64,000 nt of DNA from contig NC_015957.1 of NCBI RefSeq assembly GCF_000147815.2, forward strand, positions 9,734,001 to 9,798,000, read 5' to 3'. This DNA is from Streptomyces violaceusniger Tu 4113 (GTDB lineage Bacteria; Actinomycetota; Actinomycetes; Streptomycetales; Streptomycetaceae). A program made the translations under genes and the position numbers. The notes below the pieces were generated by a model. The model was given only the letters and a program-made list of their open reading frames with translations, did not search any database and had not been told where the DNA came from. Of the stretch, positions 36,286-45,961 are shown piece by piece (positions within the stretch are counted from its first letter, which is position 1; each line of letters opens with the position of its first letter).

Positions 36286-39200
36286 TCAGTCGTCCTCGGC
36301 GTCTTCGATGGCGGCGGGGTCGCGGAAGGGGCGCAGACCCTGGCCGGGGCCGCTGGCTCTGATGTTGAACAGGTAGCGGCCCAGGAAGTTGATGTGCCGG
36401 TCCTTGAGCGGGGAGAGCCGGGCCACGTCCTCGTCCTTGATGTCGTTTCCCTCAGCGCGGAGCCGGGCCACGGCGGCGTCCAGGTAGCGGGTGTTCCAGA
36501 GCACCACCGCGTTGAGGACCAGGCCCAGGGCGGCGAGCTGGTCCTCCTGGCCCTCGCGGTACGCCTGGCGGATCTGGCCCCGGCCGCCGTGGCAGATCGC
36601 GCGGGCGAGCCGGTGGCGGGACTCCTGCACGGTGAGCTGCCGGTTCATCAGCCGCCGGTAGGTGTCGTCCACCGGGTCGACCAGGGCGAGCAGGTGCATG
36701 GTCTTGTCGATCCGCCCGTACTCGGCGAACGCCGCCCCCAGCGGGGTCGGGTGCCCCTCGCGGCCAAACATCCGCAGCAGGTCGTAGGCCCGCACCTGGT
36801 TGGTGATGAGCGACCCGGCCACCCGCAGCATCTCCGGCCAGTGCGTGGCGATCTTCTTTAGGTTGACCTTGTTGCAGGCCACGTCCTCCAGCGGCCCGTA
36901 CCCGCCCGATGGCTCCTCGTTGTCGGGCAGGTCGGCCCGCCAGAACCGCTGATCGGCCAGGTCACGAAAGCGCGGGGCGAAACGGAAGCCGAGCATCTTG
37001 TACAGGCCGAACGCCATGTCGGAGTAGGAGGCGTTGTCGGTCGCCACCATCTCCGGCTTCACCCCGCCGTCCAGGTTCAGCAGGGTGTCCAGGGTGTAGA
37101 GGCTGTCACGCGGGGTGCCGCGTACGACCATCGCGCCGATACCGGCGACCTGGTCGTTGACGGCGTTGAGCCAGGTCACGCCGCGTTTGTAGCCGTAGTA
37201 CTTGGGCGAGGGCCCGGTGTTGATGCTCTTGACGAGGACGACGAAGCGCAGGCCGTCGACGGAGGCGAGCAGCCCGCCGCCCCATATCTGGGCCAGCTCG
37301 ATGCGGGACTGCGCGCCGATCAGCGCGGCGTTCGCTGCGGCGATGGTGTCGGCGCGCACGTAGTTCTGGTCGACGTGCGAGAGCCGCGAGCGGGTCAGCG
37401 CCTTGGTGTTCGGGTCGATGACCGGGGTCAGCCCGATGTTTCAGCTCTGGGAGACCAGCAGGGCAACGAGGGAGACGAGCAGCCCCTCCATGCGAGTACG
37501 CCGGTCGGAGACGTGCCCGAAGGAGTCGAGGAACCCGATCCAGGAGTGGACCTCGAACAGCAGGCCCGGCAGGTCGATCCTGGGCAGCATGGCCTCCGTG
37601 GTGGCCTTCAGCCAGGTCAGCGACTCCGGCTCGCCCACCGCGCCGAGCTTGTCCACCGAAAGACGGGCCCGGCCGCCGCCCTCGGGGACAACGATCTCGA
37701 CCTTCGCGTCGGCGCCGGCCTCCTGCAGGCGGTCGGCCATCTGCCGCCATGCCGCGTCCAGCCCGCGCGCGAGCTGGGCCAGGTGCTCGCCGGCGTCCTC
37801 GGTCAGGGACAGGCCCGCGAGCACGTCCGGGCACATCGCCTTCCACCGCGAACCGTCCAGCAGCCGGGCGCGCGGGTCCGCCCACCGGTTCGACGGGGCG
37901 GCGAACACGTCGCGCCGGTTCAGCGCGCGGTGCAGCTGCTCCAGCACGCACACCACGTACGCGTCCCGGTCGACCGCGCCCTGGGGCAGCTTGGCGTTCG
38001 AGAACACCGCCCGCCGCCACATCGCGGGCACCAGGTCGGCGCCCATCTCCCGGGGCAGCAGCGGACGGTCCTTGACCCGCCGGCGCGACAGCGCGGGCAG
38101 ACGGCGCACCGCCTTCAGCAGGCGCCGCCCGGCCGGTGCCGCGCCCAGCGCCTGCGACTCGCCCAGCAGGGACAAGAACGGGCGCACGGTGTTGTAGCGC
38201 AGGCTCAGCTTCTCCCGCATCGCCGCCTCGGCCGACCCGTCCTCCTCCGGCACCAGCGCCTCCACGGTCGCCACCGCACCGGCCACCGCCGTACGCGGCA
38301 CCGCCTCCTCCACCGCCGCCCACAGCGCGGCCACGTCCAGGTCCGCGTCGTGCTCGGCGACCAGGTCCAGCTCCTCGGTCAGGATCTTCGACGCCTTCGC
38401 CAGGATGCGCGCCGCCTTCTCCAGCTACGGCAGCATCGCCAGCCGCTCCCGCTCGGAGGCCCGCCGCGCGGGGCTGATCAGCCGGCTCGCCATCAGCACC
38501 GCGAACAGGTCCAGCGCGTCATCGACCACCTGGGCTCCAGCTGGCGCACCACCGCCGTCAGCAGAGCCGTCCGCCGCGGCTGCGGCGCTCACTCGATCGT
38601 CTGCGCCTTGCTCAGCTGCCCGTACCGGGCCAGCGTCGACAGCCGGTTCACCGACACCCGCGACAGGTTCACCCGCCCCAGCGCGAACGCGGAGATCTCC
38701 TCCACCCGCTCCATCGCCCGCACCATCGCCGTACCCGTCGTCTTCACCGGCGGCGTCCGCAGCCGCTCCAGCTCCGAGACCCGCTTGCCCTCCGGCACCA
38801 CCAACAGCCCGGCCAGCGCCGGCGCGAGCGCCGGATCAGCCCGATCGGTGGCCCGCGCCACCGCCTCGTACAGACGCCGCTCGGCCGCCGTACGGGCCTC
38901 CGACACCTGCCGGGCCAGCACCGACACCCCCGGCAGCAGCACCCGGTTCTTCCGCAGCCACGTCACCGCGTGGTTGAACAACGCCACCGGCCCCTCGGCG
39001 TGCGTCCACGCCCGCCCGTATAGGAACCCGCGGAACTCCCGGCCCCACCTCCGGTCGGTGAAGTCCCGGTACCGGAACCGTTCCCGGATCTGGTCCGCGT
39101 GCTCGTACACCGTCGACCGCCGCTCGGGGTACTGCTTCACGCACGAGGCGTCGGCGATGCCGAGCTGCCCGGCCAGGTACTCCACGGCCTCCCACCGCAT

Positions 39201-39416
39201 CGCCAGAGGCTCCTCGCCCAGAAACCGGCCGATGTAGCGGACCGTGCAGATCTGCACCGCCATCCCCAACCGGTGCGCGTCCGTACGACGCAGCGCGATC
39301 AGATCACGGTCGTCGTCATCGAGGAAGAAGAACCGCTCCAGCTCCGGGCGCGTGGGCACCTCGGTGAACGTCCCGTACGCCTCGGCCTGCTCATCAGTCA
39401 GAAACTCCACCGGCAC
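36286..39416 (-). pseudogene. Degenerate Tn3-family transposase
   Basis: Three stretches together cover a normal TnpA of about 1,000 residues. N-terminus 38589-39416 (PVEFLTDEQAEAYGTF ...), middle 37441-38425 and C-terminus 36286-37440 (YGYKRGVTWLNAVNDQVAGI, VATDNASYSD). Lesions seen: an indel and stop after QTIE near 38589, a further one-base shift near 38540, a TAG in LPxLEKAA near 38425, and a TGA where the family has Cys in SxCNIGLTPV (37441-37443). With the resolvase fragment at 27124 it marks an old Tn3-type insertion. No terminal repeats found by eye. Confidence 0.88.
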
Positions 39417-39696
39417 GAGCCGGACCGTAGCCAGCCCCGGCGCCCACCCGGCGGTCCTTCCCTGAACCCCGGCACAGCGACCCAGCGGTGTGCTAGCCGA
39501 CCATGATCGTTCTCACCGGGATTTCCTGTACCTCAACTACTCACACCCGAATCCCTGATGAAATCCCTGTCGAATCGAGGAATCCAGCCAGGATGCCTGA
39601 GAATTGGGTGAGAGGGACGGGGTCGGAACGCAGAGCGACCCGAAAATTCCGAGCAGCCGAAGGGCCCTCAGGACCCCGAGAGCCTTCAGGCGCCGC
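39417..39696. other. Intergenic interval beside the Tn3 remnant
   Basis: 280 bp, no gene. It probably contains the outer end of the Tn3 element; I could not match a convincing 38-bp terminal repeat with the region 36205-36285. Confidence 0.35.
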
Positions 39697-40749
39697 TCAC
39701 TCCACGAACAGTCCCCGCTCCGACGCCTTCGCGTCGAACTCCTCCAGCCGCGCCTGCGCATCCGGCAACGCGTCGCACATCGCCTCCAGCAGCACCCGCC
39801 CCAGCAGCATCGGCGCACACGCGGTGTCGAAGGCCAGGCCCGTGCCGACCGCCGCGGGCAGCAGCAGATCGCTGTGGCGGGCGATCGGGGCGAAGGCGCT
39901 GTCGGCGACGGCGACCACGGTCAGGCCCGCCTCCTGGGCGTACTCCAGACCCTCCACGACCTCCCGCGGATGCCGCGGCAGCGCGAAGCACAGCAGCGCC
40001 GTCGCGCCCGCTCGCTTCGCCGCGTCGACGCGGTCGGCGAGCATCGTGCCGCCCTCGTCGAGCAGCCGGACGTCCGGATGGACCTTGCGCGCGAAGTAGG
40101 TGAAGCCGCGCGCCTGTGCGGAGGCGGCACGCAGCCCGAGGACCAGCAGCGGGCGGGAGTCGGCGAGCAGCCGGCCGGCGCGGACGACGGGGGCGGGGTC
40201 GGCCAGCAGCGCGGCGAGATGGCGCAGATTGTCGATCTCGGACTGCACGGCCTGCTGGTACTCGTTGTACGACCCCTCACCCGCCTCCGGCTCGGCGGGG
40301 GCGACATCGCGCAGATGCTTGCGCAGCGCCGGATAGCCGTCAAAGCCGAGGGCGACCGCGAAGCGGGTCACGGACGGCTGGCTGACGCCCGCGAGTTCGG
40401 CCAGCTCGACGCTGGAGAGGAACGGCGCGTCGGCGGCCCGCCGCACCATGCAGTGGGCGATCCGCCGCTGGGTCGGGGTCAGCCGGTGGCCCTCGAAGAG
40501 CGCCTGCAGCCGAGCGGCGGTCGAAGCACCGGAAGCGGTCGACGCGAGCGAACCAGTCGAAGCGGCCGAACCCGTCGAAGCGGCCGAACCCGTCGAAGCG
40601 ACCGAACCACCCGCACCGCCCGAACCAGCCGCCCCGGCCGAGCCCTCCGCGCCCACCGGCACCCCCGCCGACGCCACCGCGACATCCTCGCCCGCCGGCG
40701 CCGTCCGAGCACCGCTCACCCCGTCGCTCACCCCATGGTCCGTACTCAT
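39697..40749 (-). CDS. MurR/RpiR-family transcriptional regulator
   Basis: A 350-residue regulator with an RpiR helix-turn-helix (LTPTQRRIAHCMVRRAADAP, VELAELAGVSQPSVTRFAVA) and a C-terminal SIS domain (LLVLGLRAASAQARGFTYFA, GATALLCFALPRHPREVVEG) for a sugar phosphate or other small ligand. The first about 90 residues are low complexity with STGSAA units encoded by a 15-bp repeat at about 40535-40610. It is 31 bp downstream of the lyase gene, same strand, so it is probably the local regulator of the lyase/transporter locus. ATG 40747-40749. Confidence 0.87.
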   Translation of the reverse strand: MSTDHGVSDGVSGARTAPAGEDVAVASAGVPVGAEGSAGAAGSGGAGGSVASTGSAASTGSAASTGSLASTASGASTAARLQALFEGHRLTPTQRRIAHCMVRRAADAPFLSSVELAELAGVSQPSVTRFAVALGFDGYPALRKHLRDVAPAEPEAGEGSYNEYQQAVQSEIDNLRHLAALLADPAPVVRAGRLLADSRPLLVLGLRAASAQARGFTYFARKVHPDVRLLDEGGTMLADRVDAAKRAGATALLCFALPRHPREVVEGLEYAQEAGLTVVAVADSAFAPIARHSDLLLPAAVGTGLAFDTACAPMLLGRVLLEAMCDALPDAQARLEEFDAKASERGLFVE

Positions 40750-40780
40750 CCCGTCCTCCCGAACCTCGTACCCTCGTCCC

Positions 40781-42307
40781 TCATACCCCTGCCAGCCGGT
40801 CGAGCAGACGCGCGGCCACCGCCACATCCTCCGTCAACGGCCGGTCCTCCATGCGCGGATCGAGCACTTCCGACGCCATGGCGAAGGCGACACCGGCCGG
40901 GAGCTCCGGGTCCGGTTCCAGACCGCGCTGGCGCAACGCCCGTACGGCCGCGACCAGTTCACAGCCCAGCACCAGCCGGTAGTGGTCGGCGACCCGGAGC
41001 GTCTGGCGGGCGCCGAGCGAGGCGAAGCTGGCCTGTTCCTCGACGCCGCGGGAGAGCACGGCATGGCCCAGCGAGGCGGGGTGGGAGACCGCGCGCATCT
41101 CGCCGAGGGCCGCTCCCGCCGCGTATTCGAGGATCATCACGCCCGAGCTCGCGGGCGCGGCGTCGCCGAGGAAGGGGCGCAGCCGGGTGAAGTCGGGTTC
41201 GCTGAGCGCGGCGAGCCGGGCCGTGGAGAGCCGGGCGGTCTGCAGCGCGGCGAGCCGGAAGGCGTCCAGGGCGAGGGCGGCGTGCGCGGCGTAGAAGTTG
41301 CCGTGGTGGTAGGCGGCCTCGTCGGCGGAGCTGATCAGCGGGTTCTCGGTGGCCGCGTTGAAGTCGACGGTCAGCACCCGCTCCAGCGACTCCGCCGCGT
41401 CCAGCGCCGGTCCGTGGATCTGCGGCAGACAGCGGAAACCGTACGGGTCCTGGATGCGCCCGAGCGGCGGGGTGGGCCGGGCCGGGGCGCCGAGCAGGGC
41501 GCGCATCCGGGCGGCGGCCGCGACGGAGCCGGGGTGCGGCCGGGCGGCGTGCACGGGTTCGGCGTACGCCTCGTACGACCCGCCGACCGCGATCAGCGAG
41601 AGCGCGGCCACCGAGAGCGAGGCGGACAGCAGCCGCTGCAGCTCGGCGAGGGCGAGCGCGGACTGGCCGAGGGTGAGGGCGTTGCTGCTGATGAGCGCGA
41701 GGGCGTCGTTGCTGTCGAGCACGATGGGGTCGGGGGCGCGGCGTCCCGGGGCGGCCTCGGTGAGGTCCCAGGGGTGCTCGCCGACGAGCGCGAGACCGGT
41801 CTGCGCGAGCGCGGCGAGGTCCCCGGTGCCGACCGCGCCGTATTCGTTGATCACCGGGTGGGCGCCGCTGTCCAGGCCCTCGACGAGCGCGGTGACGACG
41901 GCGGGGCGCAGCCCGGCGCCGCCCGCCAGTAGCTGATTGGCGCGGACGGTCATCATGGCGCGCACCTCGCGCGCGGGCAGCGGTGCGCCGATCGCGCCGG
42001 CGTGGCTGCGCAGCAGCCGCAGCCCGTGGTCGGAGTCGGCCGGGCCGACGTCCTCGGTACGGTTGGCGCCCACGCCGGTGCTCCGGCCGTAGACGCGGCC
42101 GGTGGCGGCCAGCCGGTCCGCGGTCTCCCAGGCGCGCTCGGCCAGGGCGAGCGCGGTCGGATCGGGCGCCGTGGGCCGGCTGACGCGGTCGGCCAAGCGG
42201 GCGATATCGACGACGCGTAGGCTCCGGCCGTCCAATGTGATCCGCTGAGCTGTGCCGCCTGTGCCCTCGGCCGCCGCGGCATCAGCATCCAGCATGTGAG
42301 ACAACAT
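40781..42307 (-). CDS. Aromatic amino acid lyase homologue lacking the MIO motif (ergothionase-like candidate)
   Basis: A 508-residue member of the HAL/PAL fold: GRVYGRSTGVGANR (family Tyr loop), VDFNAATENPLIS, YHHGNFYAAHAALALD and EEQASFASLGARQTLRV align in order. Where HAL/PAL have SxGASGDLAPL, whose Ala-Ser-Gly cyclises to MIO, this protein reads INEYGAVGTGDLAALAQTG: one residue shorter and without Ser. It should not be a normal histidine ammonia-lyase. MIO-independent members such as ergothionase eliminate trimethylamine from trimethylated histidines, which fits the divergent betaine-type importer. Start ATG 42305-42307 with GAGGGG 9 nt upstream. Confidence 0.75.
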   Translation of the reverse strand: MLSHMLDADAAAAEGTGGTAQRITLDGRSLRVVDIARLADRVSRPTAPDPTALALAERAWETADRLAATGRVYGRSTGVGANRTEDVGPADSDHGLRLLRSHAGAIGAPLPAREVRAMMTVRANQLLAGGAGLRPAVVTALVEGLDSGAHPVINEYGAVGTGDLAALAQTGLALVGEHPWDLTEAAPGRRAPDPIVLDSNDALALISSNALTLGQSALALAELQRLLSASLSVAALSLIAVGGSYEAYAEPVHAARPHPGSVAAAARMRALLGAPARPTPPLGRIQDPYGFRCLPQIHGPALDAAESLERVLTVDFNAATENPLISSADEAAYHHGNFYAAHAALALDAFRLAALQTARLSTARLAALSEPDFTRLRPFLGDAAPASSGVMILEYAAGAALGEMRAVSHPASLGHAVLSRGVEEQASFASLGARQTLRVADHYRLVLGCELVAAVRALRQRGLEPDPELPAGVAFAMASEVLDPRMEDRPLTEDVAVAARLLDRLAGV

Positions 42308-42467
42308 CCAGGGCAACCCCTCTCAAAACGCCCATTCCGGGTTAGCCGCCAGGCACTTCGTCCACATCGCGAGCAGAAGTAACCGGTGATTAACGCAGAC
42401 CTCTTGACTTCTATTCACTCGACTATGACTGTGCATGACTATATGCAGACAGGGCAAGGGGAAGCGG
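42308..42467. promoter_or_regulatory. Divergent promoter/operator between lyase and ABC importer
   Basis: 160 bp, AT-rich in its right half. TTGACT (42404-42409) is a candidate -35 for the transporter operon. TGCATGACTATATGCA (42432-42447) is an inverted repeat (TGCAT/ATGCA), and GACTATGACT just before it repeats the GACTAT core, a plausible RpiR-type operator. No reliable -10 is assigned. Confidence 0.45.
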
Positions 42468-43652
42468 ATGATCAGCTTCAAGGACGTCAGTAAGCACTAC
42501 CCGAACGGCACCACCGCGGTGGACCGTCTCAGCCTCGAACTCCCGGAAGGGGGCATCACCGTTCTCGTCGGCTCGTCGGGCTGCGGTAAGACCACCACCC
42601 TCCGCATGGTCAATCGCATGGTCGAACCGAGCAGCGGCACGGTGAGCGTGGCCGGGCGTGATGTCCTCGCGGCGGACGCGGCCGAGCTGCGGCGCGGAAT
42701 CGGCTATGTGATCCAGCAGGCCGGGCTCTTCCCGCACCGCACGATCCTCGACAACATCGCCACCGTCCCGCTGCTGCTGGGCTGGGGCCGCCGCAAGGCA
42801 CGGGCCCGCGCCGCCGAGCTGCTGGAACTGGTCGGGCTGCCCGGCGACTCCGGCAAGCGCTATCCGCACCAGCTCTCGGGCGGTCAGCAGCAGCGCGTCG
42901 GGGTCGCCCGCGCGCTGGCCGCCGACCCCCCGGTGCTGCTGATGGACGAGCCGTTCGGCGCGGTCGACCCGGTCGTACGGACCCAGCTCCAGAACGAGCT
43001 GCTGCGGCTGCAGAGCGAGCTGCGCAAGACGGTCGTCTTCGTCACCCACGACATCGACGAGGCGGTACGGCTCGGCGACCGCATCGCGATCTTCCGCACC
43101 GGCGGCCATCTCGTCCAGTGCGCGCCCCCCGCCGAGCTGCTGGCGAGCCCCGCCGACGACTTCGTGGCGGGCTTCCTGGGCGCCGAGCGCGGGCTGAAGC
43201 TGCTCTCCCTGTCCACCCTCGCGGAGCTGCCGCAGGAGCCCGCGCCCGCCGATGGGGACCGCTGGCGGCTGGTCACCTCCGAACGCGGTGAGCCGCTGGG
43301 CTGGCGCGACACCGAGGGGCCGGACGGTGACCGGGCGCCGCTGCTGCCGGTGCGGGCGCTGCGGGACGGCGATTCGCTGCTCACCGCCCTGGACGAGTCG
43401 CTGGCCTCCCCCGCCGGTCTGGTGGCCCGCGTGGACGCCGACGGCGTCCTGACCGGGGTCACCGGGCGCGAGCGAATACACGAGTTCGCGGGGCGCCAGC
43501 ACGCGGAGGCGGGCCGCGCGGCCGCCCTCAAGAACCCCGCCGACGCCCCCGAAGCCGCCGAGGCCCCCGAGGCCCCCGAGACCGGTGAAGCCGGAGGGGA
43601 CTCCCAGGACTCCGACGACACCCCGGCCTCCGACCCGAGCGTGACCGCGTGA
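42468..43652 (+). CDS. Quaternary-amine/osmoprotectant-type ABC transporter ATPase with CBS domain
   Basis: A 394-residue ATPase of the ProV/OpuBA/EgtV type: Walker A VGSSGCGKTT, Q-loop YVIQQAGLF, signature LSGGQQQRVGVARAL, Walker B VLLMDEPFGAVD, switch VTHDID. The C-terminal CBS-like region (LLPVRALRDGDSLLTALDES) commonly senses ions or nucleotides, and an acidic EAPEAPETGEAG tail follows. ATG 42468 is preceded by AGGGGAAGC. First gene of a four-gene importer with overlapping junctions (GTGA with the first permease). Confidence 0.9.
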   Translation: MISFKDVSKHYPNGTTAVDRLSLELPEGGITVLVGSSGCGKTTTLRMVNRMVEPSSGTVSVAGRDVLAADAAELRRGIGYVIQQAGLFPHRTILDNIATVPLLLGWGRRKARARAAELLELVGLPGDSGKRYPHQLSGGQQQRVGVARALAADPPVLLMDEPFGAVDPVVRTQLQNELLRLQSELRKTVVFVTHDIDEAVRLGDRIAIFRTGGHLVQCAPPAELLASPADDFVAGFLGAERGLKLLSLSTLAELPQEPAPADGDRWRLVTSERGEPLGWRDTEGPDGDRAPLLPVRALRDGDSLLTALDESLASPAGLVARVDADGVLTGVTGRERIHEFAGRQHAEAGRAAALKNPADAPEAAEAPEAPETGEAGGDSQDSDDTPASDPSVTA

Positions 43653-44290
43653 CCGTCGACTGGGGCTGGTTCCCCGATCACCAAAGCGACCTGGTCACGC
43701 TCACCCTCGACCACCTCTCCACCGCCGTCCCCGCCGTCCTCTTCGGTCTGCTGATCGCGCTGCCGCTGGCCGTGATCGCCCATCGGGTGCGCGCGCTGCG
43801 CGGACTCCTGCTCGGGCTCTCGAACATCCTGTTCACGATCCCCTCCATCGCGATCTTCGTGCTGCTGCTGCCGGTCACCGGCCTCACCCGCACCACCGCC
43901 ATCACCGGCCTGACCGTCTACACCCTGGTCGTGCTGCTCCGGAACACCGTCGAGGGGCTCGACAGCGTCCCGACCAAGGTCCGCGAGGCGTCCACCGCGA
44001 TGGGCGCCCGTCCGCTGCGCACCCTGCTCACCGTCGAGCTGCCGCTCGCCTTCCCGGTGATCATGGCGGGCGTACGGGTCGCCACGGTGATGGCGATCTC
44101 CCTGGTCAGCGTGGCCAGCTACATCGGGTACGGCGGTCTCGGCCAGCTCTTCACCGACGGCTTCCAGCGCAACTACCCCACCCCCGTCGTGGCCGGGGTC
44201 CTTCTGTCCCTGCTGCTCGCGCTGGTCGCGGACGCCGTGCTGGTCACCATCCAGTGGCTGTGCACCCCGTGGCTGAGGAGGCGTGCCTGA
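43649..44290 (+). CDS. ABC transporter permease (OpuBB/ProW type), first
   Basis: A 213-residue permease with about five membrane helices and the coupling motif NTVEGLDSVPTKVREASTAM followed by LPLAFPVIMAGVRVATVMAI. The GTG start overlaps the ATPase stop by 4 bp. Paired with the second permease it forms the membrane channel of a betaine-type importer. Confidence 0.9.
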   Translation: MTVDWGWFPDHQSDLVTLTLDHLSTAVPAVLFGLLIALPLAVIAHRVRALRGLLLGLSNILFTIPSIAIFVLLLPVTGLTRTTAITGLTVYTLVVLLRNTVEGLDSVPTKVREASTAMGARPLRTLLTVELPLAFPVIMAGVRVATVMAISLVSVASYIGYGGLGQLFTDGFQRNYPTPVVAGVLLSLLLALVADAVLVTIQWLCTPWLRRRA

Positions 44291-44291
44291 C

Positions 44292-44969
44292 ATGATCGAA
44301 CTGCTGAAGGACCTCCTCCGCTGGCTGACCAGCGGCTCCCAGTGGTCCGGGACCGACGGCATCGCGACCCGCCTCCTGGAACACCTCCAGTACTCCCTGC
44401 TGGCCACCCTGGTCGCCGCCGCCATCGCCCTCCCGGTCGGGCTGCTCATCGGGCACACCGGGCGCGGCGCGTTCCTCGCCATCAACCTCTCCGGCTTCGG
44501 GCGGGCGCTGCCCACCGTCGGCCTGGTCACCCTGGTCTTCCTGGCCAGCGGGCTGAGCATGTGGCCGGTGTACATCTCGCTGGTCGCCCTCGCGGTCCCC
44601 GTGATCGTCACCAATACGTACGCGGGCATGGCCGCCGTCGACCCCGAGGTCCGGGACGCGGCGCGGGGCCAGGGCATGCGCTGGTACCAGGTGCTGTTCC
44701 AGGTCGAACTGCCCCTCGCGCTCCCGCTGATCATGACCGGGCTGCGGCTGGCCTGCGTCCAGGTCGTCGCCACCGCCACCATCGCCGCGTACGTCAGCTT
44801 CGGCGGGCTCGGCCGCTACGTCTTCGACGGGCTCGCCCAGCGCGATCTCGTGCAGGTGCTGGGCGGGGCGGTGCTGGTCGGCGTGCTGGCCATCGCCCTG
44901 GACCTGGCGCTGGCCGGAGTGCAACGCCTGCTGTTCCGCAACCGCCCCCCGCGCGCCCACGCGCACTGA
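44292..44969 (+). CDS. ABC transporter permease (OpuBB/ProW type), second
   Basis: A 225-residue permease homologous to its neighbour: NTYAGMAAVDPEVRDAARGQ is the ATPase-contact loop and VELPLALPLIMTGLRLACVQ follows. ATG 44292 is one base after the upstream stop and has GAGGAGG at 10 nt; the GTG at 44283 is too close to that site. Confidence 0.9.
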   Translation: MIELLKDLLRWLTSGSQWSGTDGIATRLLEHLQYSLLATLVAAAIALPVGLLIGHTGRGAFLAINLSGFGRALPTVGLVTLVFLASGLSMWPVYISLVALAVPVIVTNTYAGMAAVDPEVRDAARGQGMRWYQVLFQVELPLALPLIMTGLRLACVQVVATATIAAYVSFGGLGRYVFDGLAQRDLVQVLGGAVLVGVLAIALDLALAGVQRLLFRNRPPRAHAH

Positions 44970-45006
44970 CGTCACCGACTCACTCCGGATCCGAGGAGAG
45001 CACCCC

Positions 45007-45945
45007 ATGAACCGCAGGAAACTGCTCGGCGGCCTGCTCGCCGGCGCCTCCGTACCCGCGCTGGCCGCCTGTAGCGGCGGCGTCACCTCGCTCAAGGGCG
45101 ACGGCGGCAGCGGTGGCTCGGGCGGCGGCAGCAGCCTGGGCGGCCTGGTCATCGGCACCGCCAACTTCACCGAGAACCAGTTGCTCGGCTATCTCTACGC
45201 CGAGGCGCTGAAGGGCGCGGGCATCAAGACGAGCGTGCGGCCCAACCTCGGCTCCCGCGAGATCGTCATCCCCGCGCTCCAGCAGGGCGATATCGATCTG
45301 CTCCCCGAGTACCAGGGCAATCTGCTGCTCCACTTCGACGACAAGGCCCCCCAGACCGAGGCCGGCGACCTCCAGAACGCCCTCACCGTCGCCCTCCCCA
45401 GCGGCCTGGAGGCCCTGTCGTACGCGGCGGCCGAGGACAAGGACGTCTTCTGCGTCACCCATGAGGCCGCGCAGAAGCACGGTCTGCGCAGCTTCGCCGA
45501 CCTGGCCAAGCAGAACGGCAAGCTGATCTTCGGCGGCCCGGCCGAGGACAAGAACCGCGTGGTCGGCCTGGTCGGCCTCAAGGACCGCTACGGCGTGACC
45601 TTCAAGGAGTTCAAGGCCCTCGACGCCTCCGGCCCGCTGGTCAAGGGCGCGTTGAAGAAGGGCGATGTCGACGTCGCCAACCTCTTCTCCACCGACCCCG
45701 ACATCGAGGCCAACGACTGGGTGATCCTCGCCGACCCCAAGGCCCTCATCCCCGCCCAGCACATCGTGCCCGTCGTCCGCTCCGCCAAGGCCGACACCAA
45801 GGTCCGCAAGGCCCTGGCCCGCCTGGGCGGCGCCCTCACCACCCAGGAACTGGCCCGTCTCAACAAGCTGGTGAGCAACGACAAGAAGGACCCGGACCGG
45901 GTCGCCGCCGACTGGGCAGCCAAGAACGGCCTCACCAAGAAATAG
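45007..45945 (+). CDS. Betaine-type substrate-binding lipoprotein of the ABC importer
   Basis: A 312-residue lipoprotein: signal MNRRKLLGGLLAGASVPA ending in the lipobox LAAC, then a Gly/Ser spacer. The OpuAC/EgtU-type fold is shown by IGTANFTENQLLGYLYAEAL, PNLGSREIVIPALQQGDIDL and LPEYQGNLLL. This family binds glycine betaine, choline, carnitine or ergothioneine in an aromatic cage. I cannot assign the ligand by eye; the neighbouring MIO-less lyase suggests a trimethylated histidine. 37 bp after the second permease; GAGGAG precedes the start. Confidence 0.88.
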   Translation: MNRRKLLGGLLAGASVPALAACSGGVTSLKGDGGSGGSGGGSSLGGLVIGTANFTENQLLGYLYAEALKGAGIKTSVRPNLGSREIVIPALQQGDIDLLPEYQGNLLLHFDDKAPQTEAGDLQNALTVALPSGLEALSYAAAEDKDVFCVTHEAAQKHGLRSFADLAKQNGKLIFGGPAEDKNRVVGLVGLKDRYGVTFKEFKALDASGPLVKGALKKGDVDVANLFSTDPDIEANDWVILADPKALIPAQHIVPVVRSAKADTKVRKALARLGGALTTQELARLNKLVSNDKKDPDRVAADWAAKNGLTKK

Positions 45946-45961
45946 CGGCAGGAGCACTTTT

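Noticed and set aside
41100..41900. Calling the lyase at 40781-42307 hutH to complete the hut pathway
   Set aside because: The Ala-Ser-Gly cofactor motif is missing, the gene is 20 kb from the hut operon, and it is divergent from a betaine-type importer.
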